From Euwallacea fornicatus (taxonomy: Eukaryota; Arthropoda; Insecta; Coleoptera; Curculionidae): a stretch of DNA of 64,000 nt. Below are positions 9,625-20,339 of this stretch, in pieces. The translations under genes were made by a program, and so were the position numbers. Position 1 is the stretch's first letter; every line of letters starts with the position of its first letter. The stretch spans positions 2,852,001 to 2,916,000 of the forward strand of contig NC_089567.1 of the NCBI RefSeq assembly GCF_040115645.1, read 5' to 3'. The notes under the pieces were generated by a model that was not told where the DNA came from, did not search any database, and worked only from the letters and a program-made list of their open reading frames with translations.

Positions 9625-9918
9625 AAATGCATGCAAATGCGTAAGAATTCTTTTTTTGCTATGAATCATTTTGTTGTGCGTGTCGTCCGAATATTTTTGT
9701 GACTCGTTTGATGGTTCTCTAGATTATTTCTTGAAATTTCAATATAAACTATTATGATTTCGTATTCTTTTTTTAATGCAGACCCCTAAATAGATGGTTG
9801 ATAGAGACATTTCTAACGTAAAAAAAATAAAAAAATAACTAATATGTTTAATTAGGACTAGTGAAATCTGTAAAAAGAGCGCGTCCGAATATTTTTGGGA
9901 TTTACTGTACACTTTTAG

Positions 9919-10082
9919 TGTTCACGCAGGGACTTAACTGAACCACTAAGTTTGTATAGTGGTTCGTTGACAGTTAGTCCTAACTCGTCTGGCATAAAAT
10001 TAGTTAGCAGAAAGATCAATAAATCGTTGTTATTGTTGATTAATTGGAACCAGAAAACAGTGTTCCTGATACTGTAAGTTCA
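9919..10082 (+). repeat. Possible solo LTR (BEL/Pao-like), tentative
   Basis: The segment begins TGTTCACGCAGGG, ends near TAAGTTCA and contains AATAAA. TGGTCCTTCAAACG follows at about 10085, resembling a primer-binding site that I associate with insect BEL/Pao elements. No second LTR, gag or pol is visible. Treat this as a suggestion only. Confidence 0.25.
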
Positions 10083-10687
10083 GGGTGGTCCTTCAAACGT
10101 AACAATCCAGTCCACGTTCATCGTGAGTTCTACATCAAGGATCAACAAATAAACGCACTGCTTCGTTAAAGAGCCATTACAACGCGTCCTAGTGCAATTT
10201 TGCATCTTAAATTTTCAATAATAATATTTCAAGGAAAAAACACGAAAATCTTATCGGACTCAAATAGGGACGGTAAAAAACCCTTGACGACGACTACATC
10301 CTCAAGAAGTAATTTAGTGCTTCACTTTTCGGCCGTAGATATATCGTCGGTAAATTCGTTTAGTTCCATCAGCTGCAACCTTCTCCTGACGGTGAAGGGC
10401 TCGCACAAGGCAGATACTTAAGAAAAAGGAAAATTAATTAAGGCCTTTTTCATGTCCGCTGGTAATGCCATAGGAAGCTAAATAAAAGGAGCTTTTGACA
10501 TAAAAACTGCGGAGAAAAGAAAAGGCAACCGACGAACACAGTAACTAAATTTGTAGGATTACGGGATTTCGGTCAATTTGTGTCAAAGAAAGTCTTTATT
10601 GTTCTTCTAGCATTAGTATTGATTAGGTTTGAACGATAGTTGTGTATTTAATCACCACGTCTATCCCACAATATTGGCTAGAAAAAA

Positions 10688-10717
10688 ATGGGCATGTTAT
10701 TTTAACAACATGCCCAT
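10688..10717. repeat. Perfect 11-bp hairpin
   Basis: The stem ATGGGCATGTT pairs with AACATGCCCAT across an 8-base loop. No gene context explains it. Confidence 0.6.
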
Positions 10718-11631
10718 ACCCCTTCATTGACATGCATAATTTTAACTGCATTGTTGGATATCGTGAAATGAACTGAAAACTCATTGACGCATTTCATTTG
10801 AATATTTCGTTTGAATTCATATGGTTATTCTATATATTCGTCGGCGCATACAGGCAGACAGAATTTTGTATTAGGTTGCAAATATTGGAAACTGTAGCCG
10901 CGTAATTATTATTTTCTATTAAAATGTTGGTATAGAAGGCTGCTTCATCACATTCGAAATTAATTAGCACACAGTTATTGTTGCATCTAGGGACGTGATT
11001 TAAAAATACGTTTTTTGTCCTAATTCACCGAGCGAATGGGGCACGACCCTTTGTGCGAATATTCCGATAAAACACCGATATTAAACAATCAAAAGACAGA
11101 AAATTAGCGAAAATGTCAGGGCACCACCCTACTCTTTTATGTATATTATTTCGCAGTTGCTTTATGCCTTCAAATAATCGAACGCGATATATTGAAAGTC
11201 ATAAATTGTATGCACAATAAATTGCTATTAACAGAGGCGGTTATTACAGGGCATAATTCTAGCAAGAAACATTTTTCATACGAAAAATTAATTTCCATGT
11301 GGAAGCGGAAGCATAGCTTTCAAGGATTAAATGGCATTAAATTACAATAACTTTTTTGTTTTGCCACATCAATCGGAGGTACGTTTCAGTCGGTTTTAAT
11401 GTTAAAATTATGTTCTTCGTTATAATTATAAACTGCATTTCCTCATTCAAAATTTCTTTGGTAAAGAAGAAGAAAACTCACAGCGACCCCCTATCGAAGA
11501 CTAAGACTGAATTATTTCAATAACAGCCCTTACCCATGCACAAAAGTGCTTCAAAGGTCGTGTAGTTTTCCAATATTGTCAGAAGTTTTATACGGGGTGT
11601 TTAATAACCATGTGCTAGTCTAATATTGTAT

Positions 11632-11820
11632 TTTTTTGAAGGGTCGAACGTTACTTGTGGAGTGGGCTGCGCGGCCATTGACTCAGAGTGCGACTCGGCT
11701 TCCTTCTCCTCAGTCATTGTAGCATACATACTGGAGAACTGTATGCTATTTACAGGGCCCTCAAATCATTGGAAGGAACCAAGAAAGTATTTGCCGTACG
11801 TACAGACTCTCTAGCATCTA
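11632..11820 (+). pseudogene. LINE RNase H domain, first part
   Basis: FFEGSNVTCGVGCAAID corresponds to the first RNase H block, with Glu where the first catalytic Asp is expected. After a frameshift, GELYAIYRALKSLEG and VRTDSLASI follow in another frame, carrying the catalytic Glu and second Asp blocks. The transposon at 11821 cuts the gene. It continues at 13257. Confidence 0.75.
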
Positions 11821-13256
11821 TACAGGGTGTTCCGAGTAAAGTGAGTTCCATGGGGATTATGGAAGCGGTAAGAGATACAAGGTGACTCAAATTGGAAAAA
11901 AGAAGCGCATTTTTGTGCCCATTCAGAAAATGTTCTAAATTTAAAAATATGCACAGGGGTTGTCAAATTATGAGTAAAAAACTGAAAACTGTGATTTTCG
12001 AAAATCATAAATTATGACTACACTGTTTGAGTAAATTGTACCAAATTTGGCAGTTCTTTATTATCGACAACTGCCAATTGAATGGCGTTTTATCTGAATT
12101 TTTCCAGGTCTTCTAGATTTCGAGAAATTATATTCAACTTTGTTATTTTTTTACGGCCGCCATGTTGGATTTTGGTGCCATCGAATAGACAATAAAAAGT
12201 TTTTTAACGCTCTTGGACCTGCCAAAGTAAGAAAAATAAATAAAAACATTTTTCACCTTAGTAGGCTTAGAAACAAGTACTTTAGTATTGGTAATCAAAG
12301 AGCAGTAATGTACGACGTATTCTGTTTAATAGGACAATAAAAACTTAATACGTTTTTTAGTATTAACGCAATTACAATTCCATAGATTTTATCAAAAATA
12401 ACAAAGAAACATAACGAAGGAATTAGTACCTTTACTCACTATGAGTAGGAATTACTAATCCTAATAAAAAATCCTAATCCCTATAAAAACTGTTCAAATA
12501 TTTCTCCATTATGATTAACACAAACTCTACAGCGCTTAACAGACGTACAAGCACTTTTTACCATATCTGGAGGTATTTCTTGAATGGTTCGCACAACTGC
12601 AGCCTCCAACTCTGCTACAGTATCGTAGGATCTTTAGTAAATCTTATTTTTTACATATCCCCAAACAAAAAAATCGAGAGGTGTTAAGTCTGGGGAGCGT
12701 GCTGACCAACTGATAGGGCCTCGATTTCCAACCCAATTATGTCCATACGTATCACTTAAATATTGCCTAATACTAAAGTACTTGTTTCTGAGCCTACTAA
12801 GGTGAAAAATGTTTTTATTTATTTTTCTTACTTTGGTAGGTCCAAGGGCACTTTTGTGATACATGGTTAAAACACTTTTTTTTATTGTCTATTCGATGGC
12901 ACCAAAATCCAATATGGCGGCCATAAAAAATAACAAAGTTGAATATAATTTCTCGAAATCTAGAAGGCCTGGAAAAATTCAGATAAAACGCCATTCAATT
13001 GGCAGTTGTCGATAAAAAAGAACTTCCAAATTTGGTACAATTTACTCAAACAGTGTACTCATAATTTATGATTTTCGAAAAATCGAAGTTTTCAGTTTTT
13101 TGCTCATATTTTGACAACCGCTGTGCATATTTTTAAATTTAGAACATTTTCTGAATAGGCACAAAAATGCGCTTTTTTTTTCCAATTTGAGTCACCGTGT
13201 ATCTCTTACCGCTTCCTTAATCCCCATGGAACTCACTTTATTTGGGACACCCTGTA
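11821..13256 (-). mobile_element. Long-TIR Tc1/mariner-type element in LINE
   Basis: Starts TACAGGGTGTTCC, ends ACACCCTGTA, and is flanked by TA (11819-11820 and 13257-13258). The inverted repeats are very long. The sequence from 11821 to about 12290 pairs with 12780 to 13256, with scattered mismatches. The core holds the end of a transposase on the minus strand (12486-12864). It is 1436 bp long and non-autonomous. Confidence 0.9.
12486..12864 (-). pseudogene. Transposase C-terminal remnant
   Basis: Reads HNWVGNRGPISW, then SARSPDLTPLDFFVWGYVKN with the third catalytic Asp. One frame change follows, then ELEAAVVRTIQEIPPDM and an end at HNGEIFEQFL. The first two catalytic blocks are absent. 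The upstream part of the open frame runs through the inverted repeat. The motif style matches the D,D41D-type copies elsewhere in this window. Confidence 0.82.
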
Positions 13257-13856
13257 TATTCAATTAAAGATCCATACTCCGCTCATCTCTTGGTACAGAA
13301 AATTCATGATATATGCCAGCTCCTCGTTTCGAACGGTAACAGCATTCACCTTGTCTGGACGCCGTCTCACATTGGTATCCCTGGAAATGAAAAAGCTGAC
13401 TTGGCTGCCAAGGAGGCCTTAAACTTGGAACTTCAGGCCGTACAAGTTCAGCCGCCACGCGACCTTAGAAATTTTTTCACACAGATAATTAAAAAGAAAT
13501 GGCAAAACTATTGGAGTTCGTCTAAAACTAAACTATCGCGAATTGAACCTCTTATCTTGATGCCCAAAATCTCACGCATGAACAGAAAGGACACCACTAT
13601 AATCAGAAGACTCCGAATAGGACATACGAGAATCACCCATGGATATCTGATGGAAAGAAAAAACCCACCACATTGTGCCCACTGCAATAATGTAGTCCTC
13701 ACGGTTCAACACATTCTAATTGCCTGTCCTCAAATCAGTACAAGAAGAGCTATACACAATATTAGTGAAGATCTCCAAGAAAACCTAACCATCTCAGATA
13801 AACAACATGAACTTATAAACTATCTAAAATCTATAGATATGTACAGACTTATCTAA
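13242..13856 (+). pseudogene. LINE RNase H domain, second part and C-terminus
   Basis: The real gene resumes at about 13257 after the transposon end. It contains VWTPSHIGIPGNEKADLAA, the RNase H block with the His and last Asp. A C-terminal zinc-finger-like stretch follows: PPHCAHCNNVVLTVQHILIAC, Cys-X2-Cys...His...Cys. This arrangement is common at the end of I-type LINE ORF2. The frame stays open to the stop at 13854-13856, then a 3' UTR and poly-A follow. Confidence 0.82.
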
Positions 13857-14043
13857 GATTAATATTCCGGATTAGCGTAGATAATAACTAAACGATATTA
13901 ACATATAATATTATTGTATAAATATCTGATGTACCAAGATGCCAATGACCTTGGATTTTGAGGCACTATAATTAATAATAAAAAAAAAAAACGTTACTTT
14001 TTTTATATATTTAATTTTATATTCTATTACGGATTCCACGATA

Positions 14044-14613
14044 TACATATATGGGTCGTACCTCAAATCTCATAATTATTATTCTTATAATTATATCGAA
14101 GAGAAGAGTGTCAAATATAATGACATCAATTGAAGGGATGTGATAACAAAATGCTTACAAAATTTGAAAAAAAAAAATTATGTGTTGAACATGACGCAAG
14201 GAACTTTGATCAATACCTATAAAATAATAACAAAATCAAAGGAATAAGTTTATTCTGCCATCGTCATTATATTCAATTTAATTTATTTTCAATTATTAAT
14301 ATTAATTATACTCCTGTTGGACTGAAAAGTAAATATTGGATTTAAAAAATAATAAAAATAAAAAATACCTTTTGAAACATTTTTTTCACATTTTAAATAA
14401 ATTGACATAATTTAGTATCTTTCTTCTTCAGTATATACCATCTTTCATAGAAAATATTTGTTATAAATGCAATAAACTACTGGCCACATCAGTCATTGTT
14501 TTCAATGCTAAAAAAATATATTTGTAGAACATCGTCATCGAACTACGTTACATGGGAGTGAATTTTTGTGAATATTTCAGAAACTATATGATTTGAGGTA
14601 TGACATATATAGA
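14044..14613. repeat. Possible MITE with 25-bp inverted ends
   Basis: ATATATGGGTCGTACCTCAA at 14048 and its near reverse complement at 14590-14613 (TTTGAGGTATGACATATAT) face each other about 570 bp apart. There is no coding content. Only short ends match, so this is tentative. Confidence 0.4.
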
Positions 14614-15004
14614 TGGTTTAGGTATAGGGATATACCACATTATTTTAAATGAAATTTAATTGTCTTTCAGCATGACTAGTAATACACAGAGGGTTTCATT
14701 TGAAAAAACACACTTTAGACACTTTTACTGTCTACCCGTAAGACCATTAATTTTGAACCACCCTGTACAAGACAGAACATTCTTATTTACATGCAACAAA
14801 TTGATGAACCTTTAACAAATAATATTCCAAATTTTGTCCCTCTGTGAATTCAAATCATGTTATAACAGAGGTTTTATTAAAGGCCTGACTTTGAGCAAAA
14901 AGTAAGAGAATTAAATAATATTCCAAAAACCTCTAGAGATGGGTGTAGGAAGTTAAATGCAGAAGTTATTGGTATGAAATATAGAACCAAAAAATAAAAA
15001 AATA
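14614..15004. other. Intergenic, lone TIR-like end
   Basis: ACCACCCTGTA at about 14757-14767 looks like one end of a TACAGGG-type element, but no left partner is convincing. Nothing else is recognised. Confidence 0.35.
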
Positions 15005-15193
15005 TACAGGGTGTTCCATTTAAAATATCGGAGATGCTAGTACTTTCTGATAGAACCGGCAACACTGCATCACTGAAAATATTTTACGTCGATAGAGCAA
15101 GTTCATTTATCTACTTATGCAAATTTTCAGAAAGATCGCGATATCAGTCTTCCAGAAACGTCTAACCTACCATCGACCGTGAATCACCCCGTA
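15005..15193. mobile_element. Short TACAGGG-type MITE
   Basis: A 189-bp segment starts TACAGGGTGTTCC and ends GAATCACCCCGTA, with TA on both sides (15003-15004 and 15194-15195). It has no coding content. The inverted ends match over about 12 bases with mismatches. Confidence 0.5.
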
Positions 15194-15292
15194 TATACAC
15201 TGCCCCAAAAAAGTCTGTGAACACTCCGACTGAAAGTCTTTAATTGTGGTGCAAATCAGTGAAATAATTTTTTTTTCAAAAAGCATAATATA

Positions 15293-15785
15293 CACTGGCG
15301 AGAATAAAATTCGGCCTGCGCGAAGTCCCGACCTAAATCCCATAGAACATGTTTGGGACGAGATGGGAAGACGTCTTCGCAGTCGTGTACCTGCTCCAAG
15401 AACGGCTAGGGAATTGCGAGAATTTCTTCAGGAAATATGGGAAAACCTACCCCAGGACGTTATTCGCAACCTCATTGAAAGCATGCCCCGACGCTTGCAG
15501 GCTGTTATAAACGCTAGAGGGGGAAATACGAGATATTAATGTCATTATGAGTTTTTTTTCGGTAGCACAAAATTGTGTTCAAAAATGTTACAGTGCTTGG
15601 GTAATGGACACCTGTACAATACATCGGTTATTTCGGTACAGGATCGTGTTTTTTTTACCATTTACCCTTGACAAGGTTAAAGAACCTCAGAATCGATAAA
15701 GGCTGTCCTTTTTTATTTTTTTGGAAGTTAGGAAGGCAAAAATTTCGAAAATACTAAAGTGACCCGAATTTTATGCTCGCCAGTA
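15293..15785 (+). mobile_element. Internally deleted Tc1-like element
   Basis: The ends are CACTGGCGAGAATAAAATTC on the left and AATTTTATGCTCGCCAGTA on the right, flanked by TA at 15291-15292 and 15786-15787. Only the last 75 or so codons of a transposase remain, joined directly to the left end. It is a 493-bp deletion derivative that could only move with help from a full-length relative. Confidence 0.88.
15309..15539 (+). pseudogene. Tc1 transposase C-terminal remnant
   Basis: Reads RPARSPDLNPIEHVWDEMG, with the catalytic Glu of DD34E, then LPQDVIRNLIESMPRRLQAV and the family-typical end GGNTRY. Everything before the third catalytic residue has been deleted. The upstream portion of the open frame belongs to the inverted repeats. 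The coding sequence itself has no stop, so the deletion is probably not very old. Confidence 0.85.
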
Positions 15786-16027
15786 TATTTTGGAAACTAT
15801 AAAGAATACGCTACATTTTAACATTTATACATAATTTTACTATAAAGATTAAACTGAAAAAATAGATATATTAATACGTAAACACCAGCGACACCGCCAA
15901 AAACGTCTTTAAACACTTCCAATCTAAGAAAAATAAACAAATTCTGAACCTGAAAAAATAGTTTTACTAATATTAAGTATTTTGCCATTCTTAGTTCAAG
16001 TCAAAACGTGATAAGACTCGTAGTAGT

Positions 16028-17943
16028 TTGATGCGATTATCAAAAAAAATTGATATTCCAAAAGCAGTTCGTGAACTTATTGTAAGGTTTTCTCCGGAAG
16101 GAAAATCATATCGTGAAATTAGTAAAATTGTGGATAAAAATCCTTCGACAGTTTTTTACATTGTCCGAAGGTATAAAGATCTCGGACAGGTATCAAATAC
16201 ACCTCGTTCCGGAAGACCAAGTAAGCTTAACAATATTCATAAACGTGCAATTCTAAAAAGTGTTCGCGACAAACCCAGTACAAGTGCCGGACAAATCGCC
16301 AGTAACTTATTAATTGATTATAATGTGAGTGTTACTCCTCAAACTGTCCGAAACACATTACATTCAAGTGAGTGTTAAGGCCGTGTTGCTCGCAAGAAAC
16401 CATACATAAGCAAAATTAACCGACAGCGTCGAATGGACTTTGCAAAAGAATATGTATCTAAGCCTCAAACATTTTGAAAAATCGTCATTTTTTCTGACGA
16501 ATCGAAATTTAATAAGCATGGATCGCATGGAAGAGCAAAAATTTGGAGAAAAAAGAACGAAGCATTAAAACCAATAAATTTAGTGGGAAGAGTTAAACAT
16601 GGCGGAGGTGGAATTATGGTATGGGGGTGCATGAGTGCTGCTGTAGTTGCAAATTTGCATATCATTAATGGTATAATGGATCAATACATTTATATTGACA
16701 ATTCTGATACGTAATTTAAATGAAAGTGTTAGAAAATTAGAACTGACTGGGTCTTTTCTGTTTCAACAAGATAACGATCCAAAACACTGTGCTCTGAAAG
16801 TTCGAGAATGGCTTCTATACAGGGTTCGCCATTACTCCGGCCTTGGTTCCTGGTGTCTTTGTATAAATATCAATATGAAATGTTTAGTACAGTACTCATT
16901 TATATTGGAAAGCTGCATGATTTAATAATAGTTTTGTTTATACAGAGTGTTCCGTTTTCGCTGGGCAGCATAAAGTCATAATTTTTTAAATAGCAACCAA
17001 TAATTTTTTTAATGCCATTTGATGAAACCTTAATTTAGAAGGAAAATGCATTAAACATTTTTTAAATTGGTTGCGGCGTTGCCACATTAGAGAAATTTCT
17101 TTAAAAATGCTGCGTCAGAAAAAAATTATCACAAAACTGGTGTTTTTTGAAATTTGTTTTTGTAAAGTAGTAAATCAAAGTCAGAGGTACTTAAAAACTT
17201 TAAAACGTTTTTTTAATGCACCAAAATTTTTTTTCTATAAGAGCGCTAATTTGCAAATTTTACAAATTGCTGAAACTCATTTTTTTTTAAATGGTACCCA
17301 TAATTTTTTTCAAGACCTTCTAATGTAGTTTTTAATTCTCTATTAATTTGCAATAACATCTTTTCATCTAACATTTACAGTTATGGAGATATTTACAAAA
17401 TTTCAATCAAATTGCAACAGGCATTATTATAATTAACATTTACAGTTTTAGAGATATTGATAAAGTAAACTTTAGTTAAACTAAAGAATAATAAAAAACA
17501 ACAAAATTAAAAAAAAGATATTAATTTAACAAGTGCTCGAAAATTCTTTGATGGTCATTTAGAGAGCGACAGATATTTGGAATTCCGAGGACTTGTTAAA
17601 TTAATATCTTTTTTAATTTTTTTTTGTTTTTTTTTCATTTCATATTGATATTTATACAAAGACACCAAGAACCAAGGCTGGAGTAATGGCGAACCCTGTA
17701 TAATGCACTCCGGCAACTCAAAACCCCTCCACAATCTCCAGACTTGAACCCAATTAAACATTGTGGGATGAGCTCAGTCGCAATGTAAGAAAACGAGGAG
17801 TAAAAAATAAAGAAGAATTGAAAACAGCTCTGTTGGATGAATGGAAACAAATTTCGCCAGAAATAACGAAAAAATTAGTAAACACCATGAACTCACGTCT
17901 CTCAGAAGTCATTAAAAATAAAGGAGGTCCCACTAATTATTAA
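16028..17943 (+). pseudogene. Tc1 transposase, broken and interrupted
   Basis: The N-terminus at 16028 has two helix-turn-helix units (SYREISKIVDKNPSTVFYIV and TPQTVRNTLHSS). A TAA at 16376-16378, a TGA near 16475 and a one-base frame change near 16705 break the frame. The catalytic blocks are still visible: FSDESKFNKHGSHG (first Asp) and FQQDNDPKHCALKV (second Asp). The gene is cut at 16817 by another element and resumes at 17703 with PPQSPDLNPIKH, where the catalytic Glu has become Lys. The C-terminus ends in GGPTNY at 17943. It is inactive on several counts. Confidence 0.9.
16818..17700. mobile_element. Non-coding long-TIR element, copy 1
   Basis: Starts TACAGGGTTCGCCATTACTC, ends with its reverse complement at 17700, and is flanked by TA (16816-16817 and 17701-17702). 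A second terminus-like sequence, TACAGAGTGTTCCG, lies 124 bp inside the left arm at 16942. The core contains no conserved protein motif. Much of it matches the copy at 60980-61966 in reverse orientation. The inner part of its right arm has been lost. Confidence 0.85.
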
Positions 17944-18216
17944 AGCAATAATTTTTTTTATAAAATGTTAAATTAAATAATATTTTTAATGTGTTCAAAA
18001 GCTTTTTTGACAGTGCCGCCTGTGTTTACGTATTAATATGTCTATTTTTCCAGTTCAATCTTTATAATAAAATTATGTATAATTGTTAAAATGTAGCGTA
18101 TTCTTTGTAGTTTCCAAAATATGTTATGCTTTTTGAAAAAAAAATTATTTCACTGATTTGCACCACAATTGAAGACTTTCAGCCGGAGTGTTCACAGACT
18201 TTTTTGGGGCAGTGTA

Positions 18217-19584
18217 TATCGTTAAATTCTTAATAAAAAGCAGAATTTAAATATGTAAAAAAAGTATTGCCTAATTGTTCAAAAAATGTAATATTGGGTT
18301 GACACACATTTGTTAAACATCCTATGTAAAACTGCTGACGATCTTGAAAAACTATACGAACTTTCAAATAATTTTTGTTAATTTTTTTTTCTTATTTCAA
18401 TATGTTAAAAAGTTACAGAGTTACTTTTCGGGTGAACATCCTGTACTTATTATTGGACTTGACCCAGCTTTTTGAGTAGTGAGAAAAGGCCTACATGAAA
18501 ATTGGAAAAGAAAAAACGTTTCTAGTTACCCTGGTATGGATCTCAAAATGGATCATTAAATAATCGATAAACTGATTCAATTCATAATTCCAATTATTCA
18601 GCTTCACATGTAGGTAAATTACGATTAATAGAATGATAGTTTTGCACTTGACGATATTCACCGATCTATAGTAATTAGTAAATATGGAGCTATAGGTCTC
18701 TATTTGGGTAAGTAATTAACTATCATCCATCGATCCATCAAGGTTGTATTATTTGTTTACCAGGGTATACACACACTAATAGGCTGCTCGGTTTTGCTTT
18801 TATCTCACATACAGGTGTAAAGGTAATACACAACATGCACCAGCATTATCACATTTCCATATCGCGAAATCCAATAGCCACCCGTTTGTTGGTTGCATCC
18901 TTCGTCAAAACCTAATCATGTAATTCATGCTGAAAAACGAGGATGAGCCGTAGATCTTTACAAAGTTTTCAAAATTCCGTCGGAATTTAATTAAAGTTTA
19001 CGAGGTCCCTCTCTCGTGATGGAGTGTTTTTATAAATATATTCGCTGTAGTTGGGGACAAAGTGGTTCAAACAAGGCGGACAAAATTAAAGCCTGCAGTG
19101 ACCCGAATTCTCCTCGAGTTCTTGGAAAGTTATTTAACTTTCTAAGCCCGATATCAGTCGACGATGCATTAGGATCTACTTTGGAATATTATAATTTTTC
19201 ATGATCCTCCCTAGGAACCAGTCCCCTCCCGATAAACCTGCCTACAAAAAACTCGAATATTAAATCTCTTTATCTCCATTGTTCCCAAGCTCCGGTATAA
19301 GCACATATGGTCTGCTCCATTTATAACGCGAAAGCTGAAAATATTTGAGCAAAGAAAAGATGGCCCTAATCACTAGACGCATTAGTATTTTTAAATCGGC
19401 ATTGTCAGTATATGTTTAAATATCTCAACCAATTTTCAGTTATAATTGCTTTTTAGCTAGCAATAATAACTCTCGCAAAAAGGGCATATGTTAATTAGGA
19501 CTAATTGAACCTGGTCGGCATTATTTTGGAGTTTCAACAAAGGTTAGGACTTTTGATATGTTAATCATGAAAGAGCATCCACTA
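18217..19584. other. Intergenic stretch, no recognised gene
   Basis: No conserved motif, element end or convincing frame. A 62-codon frame at 19016-19204 shows no domain. Confidence 0.4.
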
Positions 19585-19586
19585 TA

Positions 19587-20337
19587 TACCGTGTGTCCTC
19601 GAAAAGTGAACTAATATTTTACTTTTTTGCCTAACTGATCAATTTGGCGAAAGATGGTTTGGAAGAATAAGCCGGACATCTTGGCCACCAGAATCTCAAG
19701 ACCTTACAATAATGGATTTTTTTAAAACTATTTATTTCAAGAATGAAATAAATAGTTTATGAAGAATACGTTTTAAAGAATACAGAAATATTAAAAAAAT
19801 AGGATAACACGGGCAATTTGATTAACGGCTAGAGAACACCTACAGGCAACTTATTTATATAAAAATTTATTAAAAATACCAACACCGTATTGAAAAATGT
19901 GCAAATTAAAGAGGAAATGTAGTCGACCATTACACTTAAAGTGAGGTTATACATTTTTTAATTTAACTAATGATAATAGTTTATCATTTTAATGTTTTTT
20001 TAATTGGTAAAAAAAATTAATTGATTTGGAAAATACAACAAAATGGGAGAAATCTAACTGAGCCAATGACTTACAAATTTGGTGTATGGGCTTAGGCTCC
20101 AATTCTCAACAATTTTTTTCACAAAATTATGTCGCATTTGACGTTGAAAAGACACTTTACTCTAGAGGAAAATATAAGTTTTTTGGAAATTTCCAACACG
20201 TTCTTGATTTTCTAAAAGTGAAAATATGTTAGAAATTAGTCTTTAACCGAACAGAGCTGATCACCAAAAAATGAAAATTTAAATCTTTTTTTTTAATTTT
20301 TACAAGAGTCGGTTTACCTATCCCTATACACACGGTA
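19587..20337 (+). mobile_element. Decayed element with TACCGTGTGT ends
   Basis: TACCGTGTGTCC at the left and ACACACGGTA at the right are flanked by TA on both sides. A transposase scrap inside (19661-19724, plus strand) reads GRISRTSWPPESQDLTIMDFF, the degenerate third-Asp block of the D,D41D-type transposases. Most of the coding region is gone. Confidence 0.6.
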
Positions 20338-20339
20338 TA

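Larger units (their letters stand above)
470..9907 (-). mobile_element. Tc1-like transposon split by nested insertions
   Basis: The ends are inverted repeats starting CAGTGAATTCC at 470 and ending GGGATTTACTG at 9907, flanked by TA (468-469 and 9908-9909). Each end carries two copies of an AAAATATTCGGAC motif, at about 481 and 683 on the left. The matching copies on the right lie near 9690 and 9890. This is the IR/DR arrangement seen in Sleeping Beauty-type Tc1 elements. Removing the mariner (1174-8001) and the LINE (8692-9624) with their duplications leaves about 1.66 kb, the usual Tc1 size. The transposase reads on the minus strand and is in pieces. The element is dead but its history can be read base by base. 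Confidence 0.92.
9908..11590. other. Intergenic stretch, no recognised gene
   Basis: Apart from a weak LTR-like piece at 9919-10082 and a hairpin at 10688-10717, I see no element end, conserved motif or convincing coding frame. A 73-codon frame at 10200-10421 shows no domain. Confidence 0.4.
11626..13992 (+). mobile_element. LINE 3' fragment with RNase H, split by transposon
   Basis: The 3' end of a non-LTR retrotransposon is in two pieces (11626-11820 and 13257-13992) separated by the transposon at 11821-13256. Joining at the duplicated TA restores the codons for SIYSIKDPYSAH. It ends in a poly-A run at about 13980-13992. The presence of RNase H points to the I-like group rather than Jockey. 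The 5' end is truncated within the RNase H domain. Confidence 0.8.
15198..18214 (+). mobile_element. Decayed Tc1-like element with two insertions
   Basis: The inverted repeats start CACTGCCCCAAAAAAGTC at 15198 and end at 18214, flanked by TA (15196-15197 and 18215-18216). The match runs for well over 200 bp once the 493-bp insertion at 15293-15785 is removed. The internal transposase (16028-17943, plus strand) is broken and itself carries the insertion at 16818-17700. Without both inserts the element is about 1.64 kb. Confidence 0.92.

Noticed and set aside
10688..10717. Rho-independent style terminator
   Set aside because: The hairpin lacks a T run and the sequence is eukaryotic. It is kept only as a hairpin.
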